Source: DATAEU01 sp046724395 (GTDB taxonomy: Bacteria > Actinomycetota > UBA4738 > HRBIN12). Taken from it: a stretch of 13,932 nt of DNA. The translations under genes and the position numbers were made by a program. Where the stretch lies: the NCBI GenBank assembly GCA_046724395.1, contig JBKOWM010000059.1, positions 1 to 13,932 of the forward strand, given 5' to 3'. A model generated the notes under the pieces. The model worked only from the letters and a program-made list of their open reading frames with translations, did not search any database and was not told the DNA's origin. Shown piece after piece: positions 1-6,136 of this stretch (the first letter of the stretch is position 1; the number at the start of each line of letters is the position of its first letter).

Positions 1-79
1 TGGCGCCCTCCTGTCGATACAGGCGCTCGAGTTGGTCACGGCGCTCGACGCCCGCCGGCGGTCGCTCCACCCTCGCCAT
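1..79 (-). CDS. 5' end of a minus-strand gene, possibly an ECF-type sigma factor (partial)
   Basis: An ATG at 79-77 on the minus strand opens a frame of 26 codons that leaves the left edge without a stop. The visible peptide includes RDQLERLYRQEGA. A short charged N-terminus followed by 'LE-LYR--GA' is typical of the start of region 2 in ECF/sigma-70-like factors, where a helix with 'LYR' precedes the core-binding segment. That is recollection of the family style on very little sequence. No good Shine-Dalgarno lies upstream of the ATG; an in-frame GTG at 70-68 is an alternative start. The gene would be divergent from the serine hydrolase, sharing about 100 bp of upstream DNA. Existence is moderately supported; the sigma assignment is weak. 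Confidence 0.4.
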   Translation of the reverse strand, partial: MARVERPPAGVERRDQLERLYRQEGA

Positions 80-162
80 ACAGGAGCAAGGATCAACGAT
101 CGGGTTAACACGGTTCCCGATTGTTTCGTCGTTCCCCAGAGACCCACCGGCGGCCGGGCACG

Positions 163-168
163 TAGGAT
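163..168 (+). promoter_or_regulatory. -10 element (TAGGAT) of a probable leaderless promoter
   Basis: TAGGAT fits the actinobacterial -10 pattern TANNNT and ends 8 nt before the GTG at 177. That would put transcription start at or next to the start codon. No convincing -35 (TTGACA-like) is visible 16-18 bp upstream, which is common for leaderless promoters in GC-rich actinobacteria. No good ribosome-binding site precedes the GTG, consistent with a leaderless message. Confidence 0.45.
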
Positions 169-176
169 CTGCGATC

Positions 177-1307
177 GTGGGCCTCGTAGCGTCGCTGCAG
201 CGGCTCGTCGAGGCAGACGTCGTAGCGTGGCCGACGATGCCCGGTCAGCTGCTGCACGTCCTCGCGCCGGATCTCGGCATCGACGTCGAGGTCGCGGCGG
301 GCGTCGCCGACCTGTCCACGAGCGAGCCGCTCCGATCGGGCTCACGCTTTCGCATCGCGAGCGTGACGAAGCCGTTCGTGGCCGCCGCTGCGCTCCGGCT
401 CGTCGAGGAGGGACGGCTCCGCCTGGACGACACCGCCGACGTATTGCTCGCCGGGGAGTACGACGACCTCCTTCACTCGGGCGGCTACGAAACGGGATCG
501 ATCACGCTGTGGCATCTCCTGACGCACACGAGCGGGATCTACGATTTCGCCGCGGACGCGTACGACGCCCCCGTCGGCCCGGGGTTTCAGCGAGAAGTCC
601 ATCGCGATCCGACACGACGCTGGACTCGCCTGGAGCAGATCGAGTTCGCGATGAGGCACGGCCATCCGTATGGCGCACCCGGGACCGTGTTCGCGTACTC
701 CGACACCGGCGCGTGCCTCGTCGGCGAGATCCTCGAACGCACGACTGGCGCGACGATGGGCGAGGCCATCCGGGAGCTCGTCGGCTACGAGCGCCTAGGC
801 ATCGTCCATACGTGGCAGGAGACGATCGAGCCGGAGCCGCCGGATCTTCCTCCGCTCTCCCATCAGTATGAGGACGGGTTCGACGTAGCCGATATGGACG
901 CATCGGTGGACCTATACGGAGGCGGCGGGCTGATGTCGACCTGCCGCGATCTCGCGCGCTTCTTCCGGGGACTCCTGCGCGGAGAGGTGTTCCGCGAGCG
1001 ATCGTCCCTCGAGACGATGACGACGACGCTGGTCGGCCTCCCGTCGGCCGCCGACGCCGCCTGGGAGGAGGACCCGGCGAGCGCCGGCATGTTTCTGCTC
1101 CGCCGGGCGATCGGCGGGAGGACGTGGTGGGGCCACGGCGGGTACTGGGGAACGACGGCGTACACGTGCCCTGACCGAGACGTCACGATCGTCGCGGGCC
1201 ACCAGCGTTCCAACATGCCCAAGGCGTTCGACCGCCTCGCGATCGTCTCGAGGGCGTTCTCCATGCTCGGCGGCGAAGGCATCGACGACGATGGGAGGAT
1301 CGGATGA
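177..1307 (+). CDS. Serine hydrolase of the beta-lactamase / class C (PBP4*-like) family
   Basis: A 376-residue protein with the three signature motifs of serine beta-lactamase-fold hydrolases: SVTK (S62-x-x-K65, nucleophile and general base), YSD (Y174-S175-D176, the Y-x-N-like motif) and HGG (H320-G321-G322, the K/H-x-G motif). The spacing suits the EstB/DD-peptidase/class C group. These enzymes hydrolyse esters, amides or D-Ala peptides; the substrate cannot be read from sequence. There is no signal peptide, so it is probably cytoplasmic, which argues against a true secreted beta-lactamase. The GTG at 177 is preferred because a -10 element sits 8 nt upstream; an in-frame ATG at 237 is an alternative but would shorten the region before the fold. 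The stop overlaps the next gene's ATG by 4 bp (ATGA), so the two are co-transcribed. Confidence 0.88.
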   Translation: MGLVASLQRLVEADVVAWPTMPGQLLHVLAPDLGIDVEVAAGVADLSTSEPLRSGSRFRIASVTKPFVAAAALRLVEEGRLRLDDTADVLLAGEYDDLLHSGGYETGSITLWHLLTHTSGIYDFAADAYDAPVGPGFQREVHRDPTRRWTRLEQIEFAMRHGHPYGAPGTVFAYSDTGACLVGEILERTTGATMGEAIRELVGYERLGIVHTWQETIEPEPPDLPPLSHQYEDGFDVADMDASVDLYGGGGLMSTCRDLARFFRGLLRGEVFRERSSLETMTTTLVGLPSAADAAWEEDPASAGMFLLRRAIGGRTWWGHGGYWGTTAYTCPDRDVTIVAGHQRSNMPKAFDRLAIVSRAFSMLGGEGIDDDGRIG

Positions 1308-1738
1308 GGACTGGCATTCGGCCCGAGGATCTCGGAGATCTTCTCGAGCGGCCCCTGCTGGCGGTGCTCGCGACGAGGAACGCGCGCGGCGAGCTGCTGC
1401 TCTCCCCGGTCTGGCATGAGTGGCGCGACGGTGGCTTCACCCTCTTCACCGGCGCGGACGACGTGAAGGTTCGGCACATCCGGCGCGAGCCTCGCGTCTC
1501 GATCGTGGTCTGCGAGCAGACGCCTCCCTACCGCGGCATCGAGATTCGAACCGACGCCCGACTCATCGACGACGCGGACGTCCCGACGATGAAGCGCATC
1601 GCCACCCGGTACATCGGGGAGGACGGCGCCGTGCGGTATGGGGATCCCGACGACGTCCTGATCCGTGTCGAGCCGGGTCGCCTGCGCGCGTGGGACTTCA
1701 CCGACGAGTACGGACCTTCGCGGCCGGAGGCGATGTAG
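1304..1738 (+). CDS. PPOX/FDOR-B family flavin- or F420-dependent oxidoreductase
   Basis: A 144-residue single-domain split-barrel protein of pyridoxamine-5'-phosphate-oxidase type. The strand pattern of LAVLATRNARGELLLSPVWH (residues 19-38), followed by FTLFTGADDVKVRHIRREPR (45-64) and the PYRGIEIRTDARL stretch (75-87), is characteristic of small actinobacterial 'PPOX class' proteins, many of which bind F420 (FDOR-B) rather than FMN. K55 and R58/R61 are candidate cofactor phosphate contacts by family position (inference). The start is secure: GGGAGG at 1293-1298 lies 5 nt upstream, and the ATG overlaps the serine hydrolase stop. It may reduce a small molecule related to the hydrolase's substrate, but nothing in the sequence proves this. 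Confidence 0.85.
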   Translation: MRTGIRPEDLGDLLERPLLAVLATRNARGELLLSPVWHEWRDGGFTLFTGADDVKVRHIRREPRVSIVVCEQTPPYRGIEIRTDARLIDDADVPTMKRIATRYIGEDGAVRYGDPDDVLIRVEPGRLRAWDFTDEYGPSRPEAM

Positions 1739-1797
1739 TCCGGCCGGGCTGACGCCGTCACGCGCCGCTTACCCACGATCGGTTCCCCTCATACGGG

Positions 1798-1826
1798 GTG
1801 ACATACCGGAGACCGAGCGGTAGCGT
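1798..1826 (+). promoter_or_regulatory. Promoter of the MFS-TetR operon (-35 GTGACA, -10 TAGCGT)
   Basis: GTGACA at 1798-1803 matches five of six positions of TTGACA. A 17-bp spacer leads to TAGCGT at 1821-1826, which has the key TA...T of the -10 element. Transcription would begin near 1833, directly at the left edge of the palindromic operator. Confidence 0.55.
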
Positions 1827-1833
1827 CCATGAA

Positions 1834-1850
1834 TACGGAACGGTTCCGTA
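1834..1850. promoter_or_regulatory. Perfect 17-bp palindromic operator, probable TetR binding site
   Basis: TACGGAAC-G-GTTCCGTA is a perfect inverted repeat with 8-bp arms around a single central base. It lies at about +1 to +17 of the predicted promoter, a classic site for a dimeric repressor to block transcription initiation. A TetR gene is the second gene of the same operon, so it is the obvious candidate to bind here and autoregulate. Confidence 0.7.
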
Positions 1851-1869
1851 ACGTTTCCGCGACACGGAT

Positions 1870-1875
1870 GGAGGG
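1870..1875 (+). promoter_or_regulatory. Ribosome-binding site deciding the MFS start
   Basis: GGAGGG sits 4 nt before the ATG at 1880. The upstream in-frame ATG at 1829 lies before the predicted transcription start, and the ATG at 1868 has no purine-rich site, so 1880 is the likely start. Confidence 0.6.
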
Positions 1876-1879
1876 CGTC

Positions 1880-3520
1880 ATGGACCAGACGATCGAGCAC
1901 TCCGAGGGCTACGAACGACGCTGGTGGATCCTCGGCGTCCTGTGCCTGAGCCTGCTCGTCATCGGACTGGACAACACGATTCTGAACGTCGCGCTGCCCA
2001 CGCTCGTGCGCGACCTGAACGCCACCGATAGCCAGCTCCAATGGATCGTCGACGCCTACGTCCTGGTCTTCGCCGGGCTCCTCCTTACGGCTGGAAGCCT
2101 CTCCGATCGGTTCGGCCGGCGATCCGCGCTTGGGCTCGGGCTCTTGATCTTCGGCGCAGGGTCGGTCGCCTCGGCGTTCGCGACGTCGGCCAACATGCTG
2201 ATCGGCACCCGCGCCCTCATGGGCGTCGGCGGCGCGTTCATCATGCCGTCGACGCTGTCGATCCTCACGAACGTTTTCCCGCCGAGCGAGCGTGGACGCG
2301 CGATCGGCATCTGGGCCGGAGTGTCGGGCCTCGGCATCGGTCTGGGGCCGGTCGTCGGCGGCCTGCTGCTCAACCACTTCTGGTGGGGCTCGGTGTTCCT
2401 GGTGAACGTGCCGATCGTGATTTTCGCCTTCGTCGCGGGCCGCCTCATCGTGCCGAACTCGAAGGACCCGGCGGCGCCGAGGGTCGACCCGCTCGGAGTC
2501 GTGCTGTCGATCAGCGGCCTCGTGACGCTCGTCTACGCGATCATCGAGGCGCCTAACCACGGGTGGACGGACCCGGTGATCATGCTGGAGTTCGCCGTCG
2601 CGACGGTTCTGCTGGGATCGTTCGTGTGGTGGGAGCTGAGGACCGACCACCCGATGCTGAACGTTCGCTTCTTCGAGAATCCGCGCTTCACGGCCGCCAA
2701 CGTCTCGATCACGCTCGTGTTCTTCGCGCTGTTCGGGTCCCTGTTCTTCCTCACGCAGTACCTCCAGTTCATCCTGGGCTACACACCGCTCCAGGCCGGA
2801 CTCCGGACAGCGCCGATCGCCCTCGTGATCGTGATCGTCGCACCGATCACGGGCCTGCTCGTCCACCGTCTGGGGAACAAGGTTCTCGTTTGCACCGGGA
2901 TGGCCGCCGTCGCGGTCGGCCTCTTCCTGATGTCGCGGCTGACCGGCTCGTCGGGCTACGGTCACGTCCTCGAGTCGATGATCATCCTCGCGACGGGCAT
3001 GTCGCTTGCCATGACGCCGGCGACCGAGTCCGTCATGGGGTCGCTTCCGAAGGACAAGGCGGGCGTCGGCTCGGCGATGAACGACACGACGCGGCAGATC
3101 GGCGGCGCGCTCGGCGTCGCGGTCCTCGGAAGCGTCTTCACCGCGGCATATTCCTCCGGCCTCACGGAGGCGCTGACGCGGATTCCGGCCCAGCTCGCCG
3201 CCGACGTCGAGAGTTCGGTTGGCGCCGCCCTCGGCGTAGCGCGAAGCATCGGCGGATCGGCGGGGCGGGCACTCGCCGGAGTTGCCACGGACTCGTTCAT
3301 CGACGCAATGAGCCGCGCCCTGGTCCTCGGGTCGCTCGTTGCGCTCGCCGGCGCGCTGGTCTCGCTGATCTGGCTGCCGAACCGGGCGGAGCCCGACGCC
3401 GCCGAGCGGCGGCGCATCGCTGAACTGGATGCCCAGCATGGTGAAGCACACGACGGCGAGGCGCCGCAACCCCAGCCCGTGCGCGAGGGAATCACGGCGG
3501 CGGAGGCGATCGACCGGTGA
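1880..3520 (+). CDS. DHA2-type (14-TM) MFS multidrug efflux transporter
   Basis: 546 residues from the chosen start, the usual size of drug:H+ antiporter family 2 proteins. Visible motifs (numbered from 1880): D1 in TM1, GLDNTILNVALP (29-40); motif A in the first cytoplasmic loop, SLSDRFGRR (73-81); antiporter motif C in TM5, GVSGLGIGLGPVVGG (147-161). Hydrophobic segments continue through the C-terminal half, ending with a helix followed by a charged cytoplasmic tail. The family exports drugs, dyes or metabolites using the proton gradient; the substrate is not predictable. A frame extends upstream to 1829, but that ATG precedes the predicted transcription start and the operator would then be coding. 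The gene ends in a 4-bp GTGA overlap with the TetR gene, so exporter and regulator are translated together. Confidence 0.93.
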   Translation: MDQTIEHSEGYERRWWILGVLCLSLLVIGLDNTILNVALPTLVRDLNATDSQLQWIVDAYVLVFAGLLLTAGSLSDRFGRRSALGLGLLIFGAGSVASAFATSANMLIGTRALMGVGGAFIMPSTLSILTNVFPPSERGRAIGIWAGVSGLGIGLGPVVGGLLLNHFWWGSVFLVNVPIVIFAFVAGRLIVPNSKDPAAPRVDPLGVVLSISGLVTLVYAIIEAPNHGWTDPVIMLEFAVATVLLGSFVWWELRTDHPMLNVRFFENPRFTAANVSITLVFFALFGSLFFLTQYLQFILGYTPLQAGLRTAPIALVIVIVAPITGLLVHRLGNKVLVCTGMAAVAVGLFLMSRLTGSSGYGHVLESMIILATGMSLAMTPATESVMGSLPKDKAGVGSAMNDTTRQIGGALGVAVLGSVFTAAYSSGLTEALTRIPAQLAADVESSVGAALGVARSIGGSAGRALAGVATDSFIDAMSRALVLGSLVALAGALVSLIWLPNRAEPDAAERRRIAELDAQHGEAHDGEAPQPQPVREGITAAEAIDR

Positions 3521-4164
3521 ACGAGAGCCCGACGGCGGAGGCGCCCGAACGCCCGGGCGGTCGCCCGAGGAACCCGGACCTGGATCGGGCCATCCTCGAC
3601 GCCGCGGTAGAGCTCGTGGCCGAGGAGGGATACGACCGAACGTCGATCGAGTCCATCGCGCACCGCGCAGGCGTCGGAAAGCCCACGATCTACCGCCGCT
3701 GGCGTTCGAAGGAAGAGATCATCGTCGACGCCCTGGCGCGTCTGTCGGATGAGGCGGACGTCCTGACGGAGGGAACCGTTCGAGAGCGTCTTAGCGAGTT
3801 CGTCGAGCGGCTGTGGGCACGAGCCTCGCACGCGCACACTGACGGATCGACGCTGCTCGGGCAGGTCGTTGGTGAGATCCACCGAAGCCCCGAGCTGCGG
3901 GACGCCGTTCGCTCGACGTTCGTCGCCAGGCGGCGCGCGCGCCTCGCGGCGCTCCTGCGAGAGGGAATCGGCAGCGGCGAGATAGATCCCAACGTCGACG
4001 TCGATGTCGCCGTCGATGCGATCCTCAGTCCCCTGCTCGCGCGCAAGCTCGTGACCGGTGGGACGGTCTCGAGCGCCGTCGGGCGGACGATGGTCGATCT
4101 CATGTTTCAGGGGCTCGCTCCGCGGGCTCCCGGTGGCGCCGCCGGAGCGGCCGACGCCCGCTGA
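3517..4164 (+). CDS. TetR-family transcriptional repressor, probable local regulator of the MFS pump
   Basis: 215 residues. The N-terminal TetR helix-turn-helix spans about residues 22-70, with the recognition region AGVGKPTIYRRWRSKEE (51-67), highly typical of the family. The C-terminal two thirds is the variable ligand-binding/dimerisation domain. The GTG start at 3517 overlaps the transporter stop (GTGA), and GGAGG at 3502-3506 lies 10 nt upstream. Being the downstream partner of the pump, with a perfect palindrome at the operon's transcription start, it probably represses both genes until an inducing ligand, likely a pump substrate, releases it. The pairing is inference from context; the fold assignment is secure. 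Confidence 0.92.
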   Translation: MNESPTAEAPERPGGRPRNPDLDRAILDAAVELVAEEGYDRTSIESIAHRAGVGKPTIYRRWRSKEEIIVDALARLSDEADVLTEGTVRERLSEFVERLWARASHAHTDGSTLLGQVVGEIHRSPELRDAVRSTFVARRRARLAALLREGIGSGEIDPNVDVDVAVDAILSPLLARKLVTGGTVSSAVGRTMVDLMFQGLAPRAPGGAAGAADAR

Positions 4165-4242
4165 CGTCGCATCGTCCGGAGCGGGTTGCGCGGACGCGGC
4201 CCGACGAGCGAGGATCGGCGCACCGACGAAAGGGATGCACGG

Positions 4243-4746
4243 ATGAGCACGTCCTCGGTTTCCGCAGGATCGGTGATCGCGGGCGCCGTGAAGGCGCTGG
4301 GCGACGGCCGCGGGCGCCGGACGCTCCGCGTGCCGACGGAACTGCTCGCTGGGGTTCCCCTGTTCGCGGGGCTCTCGCGACGGCACTTGCGAAAGCTCGC
4401 GGCCATGGCGCAGGAGGTCCACTATCGCAAGGGCCGGGTGGTCGTGGAGGTGGGCCAGCCGGGGAACTCGTTCTACGTCATCGTGAACGGGACGGCGTCG
4501 GTCTACTCCGGCAAGCTGCCGACCGGCCGGCCGCGGACGCGGCTGCGCGCCAGCGACTTCTTCGGGGAGCTCGCGCTGCTCGACGGCGGCCCACGAACGG
4601 CGACCGTCGTCGCCGACGACGACCTGGTGGTGCTCAGGCTCAGCCGGTCGTCGTTCCACAAGCTCATCACGACCGAACCCTCCGTCGCCGAGAAGATCAT
4701 GGCGGGACTCGCGGGGCGGATCCGAAAGGGCGCCGCGACCGAGTAG
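4243..4746 (+). CDS. Stand-alone cyclic nucleotide-binding domain protein
   Basis: 167 residues from the ATG at 4243, which has AAAGGGA about 7 nt upstream; an in-frame extension to 4186 has no comparable site and encodes an unlikely Arg/Asp-rich leader. Residues about 35-148 form one CRP/cNMP-binding fold beginning VPLFAGLSRRHLRKLA. The phosphate-binding cassette is intact: FFGELALLDGGPRTATV (106-122), with the Glu (E109) and Arg (R118) that contact ribose and cyclic phosphate in cAMP-binding members. There is no DNA-binding winged helix after it, so this is not a CRP/FNR transcription factor. It could be a small sensor acting on a partner protein. It lies 78 bp after the TetR gene and 28 bp before the DinB-like gene. 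The ligand and partner are unknown. Confidence 0.88.
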   Translation: MSTSSVSAGSVIAGAVKALGDGRGRRTLRVPTELLAGVPLFAGLSRRHLRKLAAMAQEVHYRKGRVVVEVGQPGNSFYVIVNGTASVYSGKLPTGRPRTRLRASDFFGELALLDGGPRTATVVADDDLVVLRLSRSSFHKLITTEPSVAEKIMAGLAGRIRKGAATE

Positions 4747-4774
4747 ACGAGTCGCGGCCACGTCGAGGGAACGA

Positions 4775-5257
4775 GTGCAAGGGATGTCGGAAGTCCAACG
4801 GTCCGCGGAAGGAGAGCCGCGACGCGACGACCAGCTGCTCGCGGAGGAGGACAGCCTGTGGGCGAGGCTTCACGGGCTCGTCGACTCGCTCCCCGCGGAC
4901 AAGGTCGAAAAACCGGGATACTTCGCGGAGGGGTGGTCGGCGAAGGATCTCGTCGCCCACATCGGCAGCTGGCTCGCCGAGGCCGGGGTCGTGCTCGAGC
5001 GGATCCGTTTCGGGACGTACCGGTCATCCGAGATCCACATCGACGCCATGAACAAGACGTTTTACGAGGCGATGCACGACGTCCCGTTCCCCGATGTCCG
5101 CGCCCAGGCGATCACCGCCCGCAACCGCATGCTGCGCGCCTGGCGGTCGTTGCCCGAGCACTCCCCGGAGGCCGACCGCTGGATCGGCAAGGCCGGTCCG
5201 GATCACTACGCGGAGCACCTGCCGCGCCTTGAGGAGTGGGTGCGTCAGCTCGCCTGA
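4775..5257 (+). CDS. DinB / maleylpyruvate-isomerase-like four-helix protein
   Basis: 160 residues. An N-terminal helical bundle carries GWSAKDLVAHIGSW (53-66), matching the 'GWS-KDLV-H' signature of DinB-like and mycothiol-dependent maleylpyruvate isomerase N-domains. H62 together with H144 and H148 (HYAEH, 144-148) gives the three-histidine metal site of this superfamily. Members are thiol-dependent transferases or isomerases, often using mycothiol or bacillithiol; the substrate is unknown here. The GTG at 4775 has GAGGGA at 4765-4770, 4 nt upstream; an ATG three codons later (4784) is equally possible. It lies 28 bp after the cyclic-nucleotide-binding gene on the same strand and is probably co-transcribed with it. 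No functional link between the two is evident from sequence. Confidence 0.8.
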   Translation: MQGMSEVQRSAEGEPRRDDQLLAEEDSLWARLHGLVDSLPADKVEKPGYFAEGWSAKDLVAHIGSWLAEAGVVLERIRFGTYRSSEIHIDAMNKTFYEAMHDVPFPDVRAQAITARNRMLRAWRSLPEHSPEADRWIGKAGPDHYAEHLPRLEEWVRQLA

Positions 5258-5331
5258 CGTTCGATCCGACACACGGCTCGTGGTCGTCGCCGAATCGTCG
5301 AACGCGATGTGGCGGCATAGCAGGCCCGCCG

Positions 5332-5337
5332 TACCAT
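5332..5337 (+). promoter_or_regulatory. -10 element (TACCAT) of a probable leaderless promoter
   Basis: TACCAT fits TANNNT and ends 7 nt before the GTG at 5345 (10 nt before the ATG at 5348). There is no ribosome-binding site upstream of either codon, so a leaderless or nearly leaderless transcript is likely. No clear -35 box is seen. The arrangement copies that before the serine hydrolase at 177. Confidence 0.45.
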
Positions 5338-5344
5338 TCGCGAC

Positions 5345-6106
5345 GTGATGGAGGGTCTGCACGTCGAAGTGAACGGCGCTGTCGTGGACGAGCCGTCGTG
5401 GTCCGAGACGTCCTCGTTCGGACACTTCACGGCGATGCAGGTCAGAGACAGAGCCACGCGCGGGCTCGAGCTGCATCTGCACCGACTCGAGGCGGCCAAC
5501 CGGGAGATGTTCGGGGTGGGCCTAGAGCGCGAGCTCGTCCGCGATCTCATCCGGCGGGCGATGCGCGAGGTGATGAACGCCTCCGTCCGCGTCTACATCG
5601 TCGAGCGGCAACCCGAACCCGCCATCGTCGTCACGGTGAAAGCGCCCGGGGGCATCCGCTCGCCGCAGCGGCTTCGATCGGTCGATTACCTGCGGCCGCA
5701 GGCACATCTCAAGCATCTTGCGACCGAGCAGGCGGCTCAAACGCAGGCGGCGCAGCGGGGCGGCGACGACGACGCGCTCCTCACGGATGGCCTCGACGTC
5801 GTATCCGAGGCGGCGACCGCCAACATCGGACTCTTCGACGCCGACGGCATCGTCTGGCCGAAGGCGCCGTTGCTGCGCGGCATCACCATGCAGTTGCTCG
5901 AGGCGGCGCTTCCCGACCGCGGCGTATCTGTCCGTCACGCGTCGCTCCATCTCCGGGACCTCCGCGGTTTCGACGGCGCCTTCCTGTCGAACGCGCGCGG
6001 GATCGCCGCGGTCTCGACGATCGACGGTGAAGCTCTGCCCGACGCCGCCGACCGCATCGCCGTGCTGCTCGACGCGTACGCGGCCGTCCCCTGGGACCCG
6101 ATCTAG
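5345..6106 (+). CDS. Class-IV PLP-dependent aminotransferase / aminodeoxychorismate-lyase-like enzyme
   Basis: 253 residues, somewhat short for branched-chain or D-amino-acid aminotransferases but close to lyase-type members. Signature features of fold-type IV are present: the Schiff-base lysine K123 in AHLKHL, the cofactor glutamate E155 in SEAATANIGLF with N160, and a C-terminal FLSNARGIAAVSTIDG (213-228), which matches the segment lining the cofactor phosphate and substrate pocket. The fold is secure. Whether it is an aminotransferase acting on a D- or branched amino acid or a 4-amino-4-deoxychorismate lyase (PabC) cannot be decided; no folate genes are near. The GTG at 5345 is chosen because of the -10 element 7 nt upstream; the ATG at 5348 differs by one codon. 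The hotdog gene follows after 30 bp, so they form an operon. Confidence 0.85.
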   Translation: MMEGLHVEVNGAVVDEPSWSETSSFGHFTAMQVRDRATRGLELHLHRLEAANREMFGVGLERELVRDLIRRAMREVMNASVRVYIVERQPEPAIVVTVKAPGGIRSPQRLRSVDYLRPQAHLKHLATEQAAQTQAAQRGGDDDALLTDGLDVVSEAATANIGLFDADGIVWPKAPLLRGITMQLLEAALPDRGVSVRHASLHLRDLRGFDGAFLSNARGIAAVSTIDGEALPDAADRIAVLLDAYAAVPWDPI

Positions 6107-6136
6107 CGACGTGGCTTCGAAGGAGACCGAAGTCAG

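Noticed and set aside
1750..1760. TGACG-C-CGTCA dyad after the FDOR gene
   Set aside because: Short 5-bp arms, no U-tract, and about 40 bp upstream of the promoter; not enough to call a terminator or operator.
1769..3469. Long minus-strand open frame of 566 codons opposite the MFS transporter
   Set aside because: Arg/Asp/Glu/His-rich low-complexity translation with no domain. It mirrors the transporter's codons, as is usual in GC-rich DNA.
2962..4761. Minus-strand open frame of 599 codons across the MFS end, TetR and cyclic-nucleotide genes
   Set aside because: It is antisense to three well-supported genes and its translation has no recognisable fold.
5258..5304. CGTTCGA...TCGAACG inverted repeat in the gap after the DinB-like gene
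   Set aside because: 7-bp arms with a 33-nt loop and no supporting context; plausible by chance.
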